64,000 nucleotides of DNA from Allolobophora icterica (GCA_963556255.1 OY744605.1:10649326-10713325), one strand, 5' to 3'; counted from the first letter of the stretch, positions 29,135 through 41,041 are shown. A program made the numbers and translations. The notes: generated by a model from the letters alone, not told the origin.

Positions 29135-32100
29135 GTCAGCCATCTGTGCTTGTTAACTGTTTTCACTGCATTTTCTAACCACTGTGTTAAGACATGCTGC
29201 CCATTAGCGTAAGTTATCATTAAGCACTAAGCACTGTAAGCAGTACTCTTACGAGACATTTATTTTTGAAAAACACTTAATAAGTGTCAATGAAAAGGAA
29301 GGAGTCCGTTTGTATGTACTGAAGTAACTCTTATATGTATACTGCTGGCCAGTCTCTGTTTTGGCCTTTAGACAAAGAAGAGCAGTCCCTTATGCTAGCC
29401 TGAAAGGCAGCCATGGTTTTGAAGTGGTAGTGACTTCATTTTCTTACTGCACAGAGTCAAAGGCAACATTACATAAGTGCATTGGGAAACTGTTCCAGTA
29501 GGGCTGTCAAACACACAAGAGGGCATGATGGGTAGGGAGTAACCAATTCTTATCCGGAAACTGGATAGCACCGGATACTACAGTAATCCAATTTATCAGA
29601 ATCGGCATTTCTTTCAATAACCGATTAAAATTTGGAAAAACTTCATTTTAAGTGCATTTTCTTGAAATTTGCATATGATTAATGTATGATTCTGGATGAA
29701 TTCAAGGAGTGTTCTACAACAACTTCAAAACACATAACAAAATGTCACAAATTTTAATATATCTATGTAATAACCCCCTGTGTATGTATTGTATTGGACA
29801 GTGATGTTGCTTAGGTGCAACCATTAACTGATGTCTTGAGCATTATTACAGAGAACTGAAATGACATCTGTTGGCAGGTGTGATCAACCGCCACTGTCAG
29901 CAGTTCCAGAAGGCCGTGTCGACTGGCAGTCTGATCTGGAGCTGGCACGAACCAACAGTCGGCGGTCCGACCATCACGGAACGGTATTCGCACAGCGCCT
30001 GCTACTACGACCGTGCTCTGTACATCTTTGGCGGCTGCACTTCTACGGCCACGACCTTTAACGACCTCTGGAAGTTCGACCTGGTTGAGGGGCGTTGGTT
30101 TAGACCACTGGCTACAGGTATGCAAAGCATTGCAATAAAAGTACATTACAGTGTGGACTCGTTTACGAGAAGTCGTCAGGTGTTTTGGCTATGATGCAGC
30201 GTGTAAACCAGTAATGGTTCATTTATATAGTACCTCAGTAAGTAAACTCCTCAGATCTGAGAAAATAGGACTGTGGTTGAATAATATGGTGTTAACCACT
30301 GGCAAAATAAATATCGAGAGAAGAAGCTCTAGTTGTGGGTTGCATTGCAGCCTTTTATAAGGTGAGGGTCCAGTTTGTTGTTACTAGGTTTTATTATTAT
30401 TGTTACCATTGCCATATCCTAAACTTTAATTATAATGTGCTTCACTATAGTGCAACTTCTGATACGGAGTGGTTAGGAGACATGGATTCCATATTTAATT
30501 GGACTTTATAAAATGGCATTATTATTACGCTGTCACATTATTACCTTGTAATTGGTATAGGAGTTTGTAATGTGTCAAGGGATTATAAGGAGTTTCTAGT
30601 GTACCAAGGCATCATTTGACCTTTTATTCCTTGCTCAACCATCGATTGATTCAAAGAAACTCTGACTGTCAGCTGAAATTGGTAATATGTCCATGATAGG
30701 ATGAAGTGATTTGAGACAATAGCTTTTGTGTTCCAGGTTCGTATCCATCTCCCAAAGCTTGGGCAACGATGGTCGCCTACAGAGATTCGCTGATTCTATT
30801 CGGCGGGTGGAGCTATCCAACTCCGATTACGTTCCATCAGGTGTGTGGTCCATCTGATTCTAATAAAATCTAATATTTTTTCATCTAATTAGATTAATTT
30901 TATAGCACCAATCATTCAGATGCAGTGAGTAAAGATTTTCAGCATGTCCATGCTTTTATAAGCAGTTGTAGTTAACATGAGGATCCCCGCCACTGCTCAT
31001 ACTCTGGCAGTGCCAATCTGAAGCCTGGAAAAAGGAGGAGGGAAACACTAATCATCTTTGTTATGACATAGCATTGTTAAACAGCAACTAAGCATCCATG
31101 AGGATCTTGTTATATTGAACGCCTTGGAATAGGTCCCATGCTCTATGCTATAGATTTTTCCCTGTATCTGCAACAGATTTTTCAATAGATTAGCAAAAGT
31201 TATTATGAATGAGGCTTCATTTCTTTGTGAGGCAGATGTAAAACAAATGTCATTTCACTATTTGAAACATTTGCATCAGATATGAAACTGGCATGAGTCA
31301 GATATGGAGCCGACATGAGTCAGATATTAAGATAAAACTTCAGATTAATGTCCAATTATAAGTCCTAATAGGCATCAAAATTCTTCAAATAGATATTTAA
31401 TTGAATTCAGTATGTAGTAGTTGTGGTCTTTTGATAATGATCTACATAAATATCGTGTTGCATTATATCGCATACATTTTTCGCGATAGGCTTCGAGATT
31501 CTTCAACCAGCTGCATCTCTATAATCCGGGACTGAATCATTGGACTCAGGTCACATCACAGAACTGTCCAGAGGGAAAAGCAGGACACGGCGCAAGCATC
31601 ATCGGGGACTCAATGGTTGTTTTCGGAGGCTCACACGGATTTGAAAACAGGTTGATATTGGCTGCAGAAGTTACCTAATCAGAAATTAAAAATGTTTGTA
31701 ATAATAATTAATAGTAATTATAATAATAATAATCTGTTGTATACAGCATCCCTGTGGTGGTATCAATTTTCAAGAGTCGATGAATGATTTGTGCATGCAA
31801 CATACAATGGTGTTAAGTATCGTATGTTTGTGTTGGCAGAAGCTTATGTGTGATTTCTTCGATGGTGAGATGATAACTTGAGCTACCTTCAAGGCTGCCA
31901 ATTCCGACACTGACTGGGGTTAGGATCGCCTCTGAATCGTTGAGTGGTGCTTTTATAAATGCTCGATTACAACTACAGTCACAAGTCCAGACTTGGTGTT
32001 TACACGCGTGGAGTGTCGTAAGCAGATTTAGTGCTACAGTTTGCAACATTTAATACAGGAGCTGTATGAATTTTTGTCTGATGATGGAGATGTTGAATTT

Positions 32101-35100
32101 TGCAGCTGCAACGACATATTGGTGTTGGATCTGAAGGAGATGACTTGGAGGAAGCAACCAACAAGCCACAACAAACCTCGTCCGAGATACAGTCACTCAC
32201 AGGTCAGCGTTTCCTCTTCGTATTATGGTATGTCAGGTAGGGGTCCACCGGTGAGACATTTTCCGCCGGAAACCGAATCCGAGTATTAGGATGTATTTTT
32301 GCCGGATCCGGTAACGAACCCGAAACGAACCGGGTACCATTTGTTCCATATGCGAAGCTTCACATTTTCATGTAATAAGAAATTATCAACATAAATTTGT
32401 GTACTTGTAATAAGTGACTACCGTATATACTCGCATACAAGTCGAGTTTTTTTGGACAATTTTGAAAGTCCAAAGTTGGGGGGTCGACTTATACGTGGGA
32501 CAAACCAAGATCGCAAGATTTAGCCATCGGAGATAGCAAGAACATGCAATGGAGGTCAACAACATACCCGTCGGATAACAACATACCCCTCTGATACCGC
32601 ATGGTGCAACAATGAGCCATCGCATGACGCATCCGTGAAGGACATAATATTACATTATACTACAAAAGAATAAATTTTTAGCAAAATACTGGCAAAATAT
32701 CCGATAGAATAAAATAATATTCTGTCAAGTTTGAAAAAATCCCGGCAAATGAACGTCAACATCAGTTCTTATTTGTTGTTCTTTTTGGCTGAGTACGGCT
32801 TCCGTTTTCTGCAAAATCTTTTTATTTTATAGCGCATTTCTACTATGACCGTAAATTCGTGTTCTGCAATATTCAGAAAAAGCCAAAATTGACCTGCCTG
32901 GGAATTGCACTGTAAACGCTATAAGAGAAAGTACCGTTCAGGTCAAAACTATTGGACATAATTAAAGCATGTCACTGTGATCATTAGCTGTCTAGCAGAT
33001 GGCCCGATGGGACGCAACTGACGCGAATGTTTATCACCTGACGGCTGACGCGAATGTTTATTTATAAGCAATAGTGAAAGAATGCCCAAAATGAGGTTTA
33101 TAAGAGACTATTGTAAAACTTCATTCCAAATGTTGGTTGTTCGAAGTTTGAATAAAGGATTGGTTGCAATTTTGCATCTGTGTAACGCGAGGTCAGGTCA
33201 CTAGAAAAGAAGAATGCTAGTAGCCTATTAGGACATGTTCCGCGCGTATCTGACCGATCCAGTTGGATCAAATGATGATGGTATCAAGCTTAACAATGAT
33301 GGACAAACCTGCTTGGCCTTGTGAATGGGAGAAGCTCGGCCCAAACGATTTGCCAAGAGATATGGTACAGCAATTGTTTTGAAGATGCGGCATTGTACAA
33401 TTATATTATTACCGCCATGGACGGTTTGCAAAACGACGTCATTTAAGCAGGGACTCGGCGATCGATCGATGACTGACGGCAAAACTGACATCTACGGGGA
33501 TGACTTGAAATTTATAGTCCGAGACGTTTTGAAGTTCGAAACCGCAAATATTGCCAAATAGTACTGGCAGTTTAGGTTGTTAAAAATTTTGATAGCGCTA
33601 TAATATTTTGCCTTCATCCATTTTTTGGTTTCTTGTCTTGATGAAAGTAACTTCCACAAAATGGAAACTATAGGTCCGCAATAATTTGAAAAACGTCAGG
33701 AAGAGGCGAAAATTAACTTGTAAATAGCCAACTCGTAATTTAAAGGGTATTTTCATAAGAAAATGCTTAATTATTGGTAGATAATTTGTTGGGTAACATT
33801 CAATTTTGGTCAACGCACATGTTCGCTGTGCACATGTCTCATCATAGGGTCTAAATCGTGGGTTTAGTTGGTGTTGGAAAGGGCTAAATAATGTCCAGAT
33901 TTACCGGGTAAACGTAAAAACACGCATCGACTTATACGCGGGTCATAGACTTTTCCCCTATCCAAGGTCAAATTTTTAGGGGTCGACTTATACGCGACGT
34001 CGACTTGTACGCGAGTATATACGGTAATACAATTTGAATTGTAGTCATTTCTGTGCAGTTGTGAAGTTTTCTGTGTAATTGTTTTAAGGTTCAACATTTA
34101 TAATTTTATATACGTAAGTTTATTGAATAAGTTTTTAAAGAAAAAACATTTTTTTTAAAGAACATTTTTTTGCAACTATTTGCGTCTACAATAATTGCCG
34201 AGGCGAATACTTCCGGCAGAGGCGAATATCCGAGGCGGTTTCCGGTGGACCCCTAATGTCAGGCTTGGGACTGGCACCACCTGAAAACAGCAGTGGCCGA
34301 GTCATTTCAGGTGCTGAGTCGTGGTTAGTATAAGGGACTATTCTATATAATTATTGGCAAAAGAGGGCAACAGAAGAACACTTGTCAGAGGCTGCCGTTC
34401 TCGTATGTTTATGGGCAAATGACTTGTTAAAAAGAGGTGTGTAGGAAGTGGTGTATCAAGCTATTTGTAGGTGAATAACAGACTTTAAAGAGGTGTGTAA
34501 GCTACTGCTGTTCTTCTCTGGCAATACATTGATGCACAGAGCAGCTTTGATTTTGTTTTCGTTTGTTCGACCCAACACATTGGGCCCATAGCAGACCAAC
34601 AGTTGCCACTATTGGCACAATGTATAAATGTTCTGTTACATTATATTACTTTACATCGGTGGTTTTACCAGGGCCTGGTATAGGAGGAGCAGGCAGTTAC
34701 CTGGAGTGGCACAATTTAGGGGTGCAATTTAAAAAAATTGTGTTTTATGTTTTCATGTTGTTCGATCGGGGGCACTGAGATATACAGTTTGCATGAAACA
34801 TCATTGAAGCTGTTGTACCTTGGGTTTACAATCTCTTTAGAACTGTGTCGTAATGTGATGTTGGTTCGTGAAGGTAGCGTAAGAAGGAAGCTTTAGTGTA
34901 TCTCTGATCTTATGAATTCGATGGTTCGCGTTGTCATCTGTTACGCAATGTTTTCTTGGTAACTTAGGTTGTCATTGACGAGCAGCACATTCTCATCTTT
35001 GGTGGCTGTGGTGGCGCAAACATGGTTAGTCTTATACTGCTCAATTCTCTTTGCTGTTGTGAATCCTTTTGAAATGTAACATAGCACAGTGATCCGCAAA

Positions 35101-37843
35101 CTGTGGTCTACGGCTTGGTACCAGTCCGCGACTGCTTGGTTATTCGGCCGTGAAATGATAACAGGAATTGCAATTTTAATTGTACTCTTAAGATGTAAAG
35201 CTTAGAAAATGAGAGCACAACATGGTGGTCATACATAATAAAAGTTTCAAACATGCAAAAGTAACAGAAGCATATTTTCAGTGAACAGTGACAATTGTAT
35301 GACGTTTAAAAATATATATGTCATATATGTAGACCTTAAGAGAATGTTGGAAAGCATTGGTCCTTTGCATGGCAGGTAAAACAATTACCAGTCCACAGCC
35401 TCGGAAAGTTTGAGAAGCACTGAAGTAGCATGTACCTAGTTTTCCTTCTTATCATTTCACTACCTTATATCCCTTTTAAGATTTATCACTCTTGATGTGG
35501 GTTTGGTGGTGGTAATTGTGGAGGCAGTGATGGCGATTGTGGTCATGGCAATGAAGGTGGTGATGATACATGGTGGTAAGTGGTGGACGTGGTATTGGTA
35601 CTGGTATGTGGTGCTGATGGTAGGTGTTGGTTGTAAGTGGTCCTGCGTGGTGTTACATCGTTCCTTATGCCCCTTCCTGGTGCTAATGTAGTGCTAATCT
35701 AAGATTAGATTAGATTGGAAACTGATCTCACGTTAGTCTTAGAAAAGATTACGTTACACACTAGTCTACTATATCTCAAATGATTAAGTTAGATTGCATT
35801 AAAAGCTGATCGATTGTTAATCTAAAATTAAATTAGAAAGTGATCTGGTGTTAATTTAAGATTGGATTAGATTAGAAAGTGATCAAGTGTTAATCTGCGT
35901 CTGTGATGATCTGAAAGGTTAAAAAAGGGTGTTGTTGACTGTTGTAGCAATTCTCCGATTCTTGGCTGTTGACTCTGAACATGAGTGGAGGAGGCCCCTG
36001 GAGCTGGCAGGAGCTGTCAATAGCCAATCCTGACCTGTCTGCACCTCAGCTCTGGTGTCATCCAGCCTGCAAGGTCAGTTGCTGCTGCAAAAACTGAAAA
36101 ACATCCTAGTTTTAATGTCAACTGGCTGATGGAGAAGCTTATTGATTGGGTTCTAGGTGTTTGTGAGAGTCTGCCAGTGGAGATGTTTCCCAGCTGTTCC
36201 AGCATCATTTAGCTGCAGATGAATTTGTCATTTGTAGCACAGGTAACAGGTCTGTTAGAGGCACTTGGACGAAACTGTATAAATGTTTTGTTACATTATA
36301 TTACTTTACATCAGTGTTTTACCAGGGCCAGCCCTTGTCTTAGGAGGAGCAGGCAGTTGCCTGGAGCATCACATTTTGGGGGCACCAGTTTCACAAAAAT
36401 TATGTTTCATGTTGTTCATTTGGGGGGGGGGGAACCAAAATATATACTTTGCCTGGAACGTCATTGAGGCTGTTGTCCCCTGGGTTTTACCATGAAGACT
36501 TTTGATTCTGAGGAGTCATTGGAGAGATGACGTTCTGACAGTTGGCATACCATCCTGGCGTGCAACCGTCTTTTATGGTAACACCGTCTATTGCAGGTGA
36601 CGGAGGTGGAGGCCCTCATGCAGTGATTGATGTTTGTGAGGTTCATACTTTCTGCGATACATGGTCAACCATGTAACATGGAATTGATTTTTTGAAGTAT
36701 AATCTGGATTGCATATGGTTGATGCTTTGAGGATAAGTTCAAAGATGGAAAATTAATGAAACAGTAATGAAAATGAATTAAAATAATGAATATAAAATTA
36801 AAGACAATAACATGTTTGAAGATTGAAAAATAATGAAACGTTAATGAAAATTAATTAAACAATGAATCGGAGATTAAACACGTTGCATTTTATCACAGGT
36901 GGGAGACAAACTGGTCATTCTGAGCAAGAATCCCAAAGTGTTTAAATGGGACATGTCACAAGCTCTGGCGACTCCACCAGTTCGGCGGCCGGCATCAAGG
37001 CGTAGTACGCCTCCACACCAGCTGCGTATTCCCAGTAAGAAGAAGACAGACCAGATTGGTAGTGGGGCCGACTCGAAAAAACCTGAATCACAGGACACTC
37101 CTTCAACCTCAACGAGACACGGGTCTGACGAGCACGGTTCGTCGAGTTCGAGTGAAAGGTTGGACAGCTCGTGTGAAGAATCCGGCTCTGAAGCCTCGTC
37201 TGCTCGTGCTGAAACCAGCAGTCCTTGTCACTCAGCTGCTAGTCTTTCCTCCTCACCAGCCTCATTTCCCAGCTCCTTTTCCTCGCCATCTTCAAGTAAT
37301 CTACCCCTTCCTGGTGCTTCATCCACCCCGACTGCATCTTCTAGTGCTGCTGCTTCCATCTCGCCCTCCACCAGCGCCAGTCTCTCGCCTCCCGTTCGCA
37401 GCGGCATGCCCTGCGTCCGGCCAAATGCGATGAAGAACCGCCAGCACCAGCTCGAAACCCTCAAGAAGTACGAACAGAAATTTCGAGCTGCCTCACAACA
37501 AAGCAATCGACTAACACCGTCGCCCCACTCAATCAAGTTGCCCAGCCCAAGCGCCGACCTTGCCCTTCGAAGGTCATCGCTACACCCAATCTGTATACAC
37601 ACAGTGGACCTTAGCCGCGTCTTAAGCGACAGCACCATCTCGTGGCTGCCGATCCAGAAACCGGACTGCGTCAGTAGTCCGGAAGAAACTATCTTCTACT
37701 CGCTGGTTGAGGGACGTGGCGAGCTGATCATGTTCGGGGGGATTCGTGGAGATCTGCACACGATGCAAAGAGGACTGCAGTTGAAAACGCAAGCCGTTAG
37801 CAACACGATTCACTACCTGTCGTACATGCAACACATCAACTAG
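28987..37843 (+). CDS. FBXO42: FBXO42 orthologue (F-box and kelch protein), complete, 8 exons
   Basis: Gene-level entry. Joining 28987-29134, 29878-30117, 30737-30840, 31490-31650, 32106-32202, 34968-35024, 35948-36073 and 36899-37843 gives 625 codons in one frame. The order is F-box (about residues 8-48), kelch repeats whose blades end in FGG at about 100, 150, 209 and 261, a Ser/Pro-rich disordered stretch (about 325-530), and a conserved C-terminal segment [11 protein letters not shown] (582-592) that likely closes the propeller. Human FBXO42 (JFK, 717 residues) has the same plan, including that C-terminal motif. It recruits substrates, p53 among those known in mammals, to the SKP1-CUL1 ubiquitin ligase. 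The start could instead be the ATG at 28996, which has the better context (A at -3, G at +4). Confidence 0.93.
29370..29450 (-). mobile_element. SINE family 1, partial reverse copy in FBXO42 intron 1
   Basis: CAGTCCCTTATGCTAGCCTG and GTGACTTCATTTTCTTA match the reversed 3' half of the family. Confidence 0.65.
29878..30117 (+). CDS. FBXO42: FBXO42 exon 2 (first kelch blade)
   Basis: Acceptor TGTTGGCAG, donor ACAG|GTATGC, phase 1 in and out. It reads [18 protein letters not shown], then [20 protein letters not shown], a textbook kelch repeat with the GG doublet and the spaced W residues. Confidence 0.93.
30737..30840 (+). CDS. FBXO42: FBXO42 exon 3 (second kelch blade)
   Basis: Acceptor TGTGTTCCAG, donor CATCAG|GTGTGT, phase 1 in, phase 0 out. 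It reads [20 protein letters not shown], then [13 protein letters not shown]. Confidence 0.92.
30950..31095. repeat. Dispersed repeat in FBXO42 intron 3
   Basis: CACTGCTCATACTCTGGCAG, GGAGGAGGGAAACACTAATC and GTTAAACAGCAACTAA recur in order near 42340-42435 and, more diverged, near 51140-51275. It may be a SINE or LINE tail; class unknown. Confidence 0.6.
31490..31650 (+). CDS. FBXO42: FBXO42 exon 4 (third kelch blade)
   Basis: Acceptor TTTTTCGCGATAG, donor AACAG|GTTGAT, phase 0 in, phase 2 out. It reads [18 protein letters not shown] and [19 protein letters not shown]. Confidence 0.9.
32106..32202 (+). CDS. FBXO42: FBXO42 exon 5
   Basis: Acceptor GAATTTTGCAG, donor TCACAG|GTCAGC, phase 2 in, phase 0 out. 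It reads [20 protein letters not shown], then PRPRYSHSQ, equivalent to the xNDVWVLDL...W segment of human FBXO42. A nested MITE starts 35 bp past the donor. Confidence 0.92.
32238..34255 (+). mobile_element. hAT MITE, TAGGGGTCCACCGG family, copy 3 (interrupted)
   Basis: Ends TAGGGGTCCACCGGTG and TTTCCGGTGGACCCCTA with a perfect duplication ATGTCAGG at 32230-32237 and 34256-34263. Without the nested element it is about 412 bp. It lies in FBXO42 intron 5, 35 bp after the exon 5 donor. Confidence 0.92.
32421..34024. mobile_element. pogo/Tigger-like (Tc1/mariner superfamily) element nested in a hAT MITE
   Basis: 1,604 bp with ends CCGTATATACTCGCATACAA and TTGTACGCGAGTATATACGG, flanked by TA on both sides. 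Subterminal GGTCGACTTATACG motifs repeat at both ends. The uninterrupted MITE copies read AGTGACTAATACAATTT at this point (copy 1 reversed), so the pre-insertion site is known. No transposase frame is seen, so it is non-autonomous. Confidence 0.92.
34630..34830 (+). repeat. Dispersed repeat, FBXO42 intron 5 copy
   Basis: It shares TTACATTATATTACTTTACA, AGGAGGAGCAGGCAGTT and CATTGAAGCTGTTGTACCTT with the copy at 36280-36490, in the same orientation. The phrase GGAGCAGGCAGTTACCTGG is also echoed at 52050. It may be a hAT relic. Confidence 0.7.
34968..35024 (+). CDS. FBXO42: FBXO42 exon 6 (57-nt microexon-like)
   Basis: Acceptor TTGGTAACTTAG, donor AACATG|GTTAGT, phase 0 in and out. It encodes [19 protein letters not shown], closely matching the VIDD...ILILGGCGGPN segment of the vertebrate protein. 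Confidence 0.92.
35087..35422. mobile_element. hAT MITE in FBXO42 intron 6
   Basis: Ends CAGTGATCCGCAAACTGTGG and AAAGTTTGAGAAGCACTG. The flanks ACATAGCA and AAGTAGCA match at 6 of 8, so the duplication is decayed. Confidence 0.65.
35690..35905 (+). repeat. Degenerate tandem repeat in FBXO42 intron 6
   Basis: Four to five units of roughly 45-55 bp carry GTTAATCTAAGATTAGATTA followed by GAAAGTGATC. It ends 42 bp before the exon 7 acceptor. Confidence 0.7.
35948..36073 (+). CDS. FBXO42: FBXO42 exon 7
   Basis: Acceptor GACTGTTGTAG, donor TGCAAG|GTCAGT, phase 0 in and out. It reads [20 protein letters not shown], then [10 protein letters not shown]. The ELWCHPACR-type motif is shared with human FBXO42. 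Confidence 0.92.
36280..36490 (+). repeat. Dispersed repeat, FBXO42 intron 7 copy
   Basis: Homologous to 34630-34830, with a G run in the middle (about 36421-36432). Confidence 0.7.
36899..37843 (+). CDS. FBXO42: FBXO42 exon 8 (disordered region, C terminus, stop)
   Basis: Acceptor TTTATCACAG, phase 0; 314 codons and a TAG stop. It opens [20 protein letters not shown], the end of the propeller. A long Ser/Pro/Thr-rich stretch with poly-Ser runs follows, then [20 protein letters not shown] (a short basic, possibly helical piece), and then DLSRVL...[19 protein letters not shown] at the C terminus. Overlapping frames are shadows. Confidence 0.93.
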   Translation: MGDKLVILSKNPKVFKWDMSQALATPPVRRPASRRSTPPHQLRIPSKKKTDQIGSGADSKKPESQDTPSTSTRHGSDEHGSSSSSERLDSSCEESGSEASSARAETSSPCHSAASLSSSPASFPSSFSSPSSSNLPLPGASSTPTASSSAAASISPSTSASLSPPVRSGMPCVRPNAMKNRQHQLETLKKYEQKFRAASQQSNRLTPSPHSIKLPSPSADLALRRSSLHPICIHTVDLSRVLSDSTISWLPIQKPDCVSSPEETIFYSLVEGRGELIMFGGIRGDLHTMQRGLQLKTQAVSNTIHYLSYMQHIN

Positions 37844-39229
37844 TGTTGAGTTGGCCTTGAGTTTAAGAAACGATAAAGAACTATGGATTTTTGCGTGTGG
37901 CTTGTGGTTGGTCTCGGACTTGTTGGTTTGTTGTTGTGGCTTCATTCTCGTTCCCTGTCTGGATGGTTAGCAACATTGTTTTAAACATTGTTTTAATCAC
38001 AAAGTGGTATTCGAGATAAATTTTATAGAAAAACGACGCAAATTGTGCACCCACTAATTTATCCCATATGAATTCAATGATATCCTGAATATAACATTAT
38101 CTGAATGTACAAAAGTTGATTAAAGACCAGTTTTGGGTTTCAAATTTGTTCTCTACTCAAATATAATCCCCTTCGAAATACATAAAAATCAGTGGAATCG
38201 ACTGCTTATTGATTATGTGTGCGTGCGAGTGTGAAAAAATATCGAAACCAAATATCAAAACCTTGAGCTAAAAAAGTACAATCTGGATTTTAAAATAGTG
38301 ACTGGTAAGTTGTATTTCTTATATAGGAGTACACTTGTGTGCATCTGCTGATTCGACCAAATCAATTTTTCTGTTTCAGAAGCCTTGAACTGTGTCGAAT
38401 TGCTTAAGACAAAGTCTGTCGAATGTAACGGAGCCAAGTCGTACGGGCGTCTGGACAGCGGTGAGATGGGGGTAAATTGACCGGAAGGGTTAAAAGGTTG
38501 TAAGAGTTTTTGGTGATGAAGAGCAATCTTCCAAATTTGCCCCCTTCTGGATCCATTTGTCCTAAGCCGTGTTAACGACCTTGTAAGGTAGGGAACCTGA
38601 TAACCACTTTCTTTTGGCCCAAATTGGTCCCTTGGCTGGCCACCAGTGGCACAACATGGGCCCAATGAATGCAACTGCCCAGGGATGTAGTTTTGCAGGT
38701 TTAAAATGCTATTGTTTTCCTTCGCAGCCCTTGAAGCGTTAAGACATCTTCTTAGACACCCATGAGAAGATAGCCATGTTGAAGAAATGTTGTGAGGTTC
38801 TGAAAGCCGATAAAGTGCACATCTGGGTATATGTCTAGATTAACATGGTCGGGGACATGGGGTCCCAAATCTAATTCACCTTCAGGATGTTGTGTCACTG
38901 TAACAGGTGTTTACATTAATACATGTATGTAAGGTGCTATATAAGTAGCCACATATACACTTACATACACAACTGACTCCCAAAAGCAGCATTATAAGGA
39001 GTTAGTCTACAGTGTTGGTTGGCAGAGACAAGAGGCTTGCTTGACATTTGGGTTTTAGATTTGAGTGGTAAACGAGTGTTTTGTGATGTGTATATGTATA
39101 TCGTATTTCGTTTAATGTCAACAGGACTCGGGTCAATTTGTCTTTGTTGTATAAAGCGACAGTAGAAAGTTGGAGTGATATATTATCTAGCTGCTGCTTT
39201 ACATGTGTTGTTGTTTAAGACGTGAACAT
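37844..39229. other. FBXO42 downstream region
   Basis: It holds the probable 3' UTR. Nothing else is recognised: no repeat with clear ends and no coding frame with a known domain. A minus frame at 38255-38674 has no family resemblance. Confidence 0.4.
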
Positions 39230-39790
39230 AAAGAACATAAATTACTTTGAGCTCATTTGAGTGGACTGCGTTGAATTCTGCAGGGCGCAATTGTTTAATT
39301 AACAAGTGGGAAACTTTTTTAGTTGCTTTCGTTAAGTTTGGTGTTAATGCTGTGCAAATATCGACCCTAAGGAGATTCAAAGTTCTGCCACAGGTGGATC
39401 GAGTTGCTAAAGTGCACACTTAGATTTAACAAGTTTCTTCATTATAGATTTAACAAGTTTATAATCAGATGTGGCTCTTTGCAGGAAATTCTTGGCATAG
39501 AGCTGCATTTACATAGTTAAGAGAAACTCGTGTTCTTGTTGGAAATCCCATCTTGAAATCTGTTAAAAACAAATTAGGTACCCCTAGGTGGAGTTGGTAA
39601 AGTGTATGTACAGATGAATTTAACAAATTTAACCGCGTCATAATGCGGACATGGCTTTTTGAGAAAAGTATTTCATGTAACAATGCACTTGGAAAGTTAA
39701 CAAAAACTGAGATGTGTGATTGTTGCAAATACCGTCATGAAATCTGTTACGAGAAATAAGCAGGTGAACCTATTAGTGGGACTTGTTGAC
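39230..39790 (+). repeat. Diverged tandem repeat, about three units of about 180 bp
   Basis: Phrases such as GATTTAACAAGTTT, the GTTAAGAGAAACTCGTGTT / GTTAACAAAAACTGAGATG pair and CATCTTGAAATCTGTTA / CATGAAATCTGTTA recur in the same order at intervals of about 180 bp. Units are strongly diverged. Confidence 0.55.
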
Positions 39791-39814
39791 CTTTTGACAC
39801 GACCTTAGGATGGC

Positions 39815-39990
39815 CATTAATAATTACTCGGCTATAATGAGTACACTGACCGTACACTGTTGGTGGGAAGACGAGACGGGAGAGGACTGGTCACCCACCC
39901 TCGTATGCTGAGGCTAAGAAAATGAAGTCACTAACACTTCATACCCGTGGCTACCTCAGGGTTATCTTAAGGGACTGCTCTTCTATTTAT
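39815..39990 (+). mobile_element. SINE family 1, partial copy
   Basis: It contains GGGAGAGGACTGGTCACCCA, GAGGCTAAGAAAATGAAGTC and TTAAGGGACTGCTCTTCTAT. It lacks the tRNA-like head. Confidence 0.8.
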
Positions 39991-40184
39991 TCTTTGAATG
40001 ACTAACATCGATTGCTTTTTAATGTAAACTCATCTCAAAAACCTGATCATGTTGGACTGTGAACTCGGAATTCTTTCAAATCCTTGGAGATTTTGTTTCA
40101 CTATCCTTCCCTCCCCCCCCCCAGTGGACTTTACCATAAAGTCAGTACTTCAGCCGTTTAGGCTGAAGTACTGACAGTGTCAAC

Positions 40185-40290
40185 ATAACCACCTGCCCTC
40201 GTATGCTGAGGCTAAGAAAATGAAGTCACTAGAATTTCATATTGGTGCTGCTTGTCTAAGTTTGCTTAAGAACTGCTCTTTGTCTCCTAG
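40185..40290 (+). mobile_element. SINE family 1, partial copy
   Basis: CTGCCCTCGTATGCTGAGGC and AGAAAATGAAGTCACTAGAA match the 3' half of the family. Confidence 0.75.
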
Positions 40291-40689
40291 CCACTAGGTT
40301 AGAAGTCATGATTGATAATCGGGAACACTGATTTCTCAAACAAGATTTTTGGCCAAATTACCAAATCCATACTCGACCTCTTAAAATTGCCAAAACCTGT
40401 TTCATACATGCCTTAGTTTACCCACTTCGTCAGAAACCATCTCGCTATCCTGAACATTTATCGAAGTGTCTCCATACATCTAACTTCTATATAATTTGTA
40501 ATATTCTAGAAAAGGCAACTGCAAATGCGGTGAGCTATCACTCTATGCCACTTGTGACCTCTACTGAACTCCTTTTGAAACTGAAATGTCTGCAAACGAA
40601 GAGGTACTGGAAACGCGCTTTGTAAATGTTGAATTATACTGTTTACATACACTGGTCCTATATTTGATGGAAGGTCACCGTGAGGGAAA

Positions 40690-41041
40690 CGTCACCGTGC
40701 TGTCCAAGATGCGGCCCGCAAGCTGATTTTAAGTGGCCCGCCCGAGCTGAATACCAACCGCAAATTAAAAAATTGCAAGCACAATTCAAAGCCAAATATC
40801 TCATTAAAAACGTGCTTGAACATTTATTGATATACTTTTTGGCACTGGACTATTATAAAGCATGCCATACATAAGCTTACATGCTATTATTACATAATTA
40901 TTGCCATTCATAATAAATTTTAAGACAGTTAGAAATTTTCAATAAATTTTAGTCGTTGCATTTTGAGTTTTCTGGTGCAGCCCTCGGCTTCACTAATACT
41001 TGTTTCAGTGGCCCGTGGTGTCAAAAAGGTTGGACAGCACT
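40690..41041. mobile_element. hAT MITE, CAGTGCTGTCCAA ends
   Basis: CCGTGCTGTCCAAGATGCGGC faces GGTTGGACAGCACTG, with CGGGCCAC-like subterminal motifs. The 8-bp flanks do not match, so the element is old or the left end is damaged. Confidence 0.6.

Noticed and set aside
37056..37638. Alternative frames over FBXO42 exon 8 on both strands
   Set aside because: Shadows of the Ser/Pro-rich coding frame, which is fixed by the splice acceptor and the conserved C terminus.
38255..38674. 139-codon minus-strand frame downstream of FBXO42
   Set aside because: No recognised domain and no clear splice or start context; chance frame is more likely.
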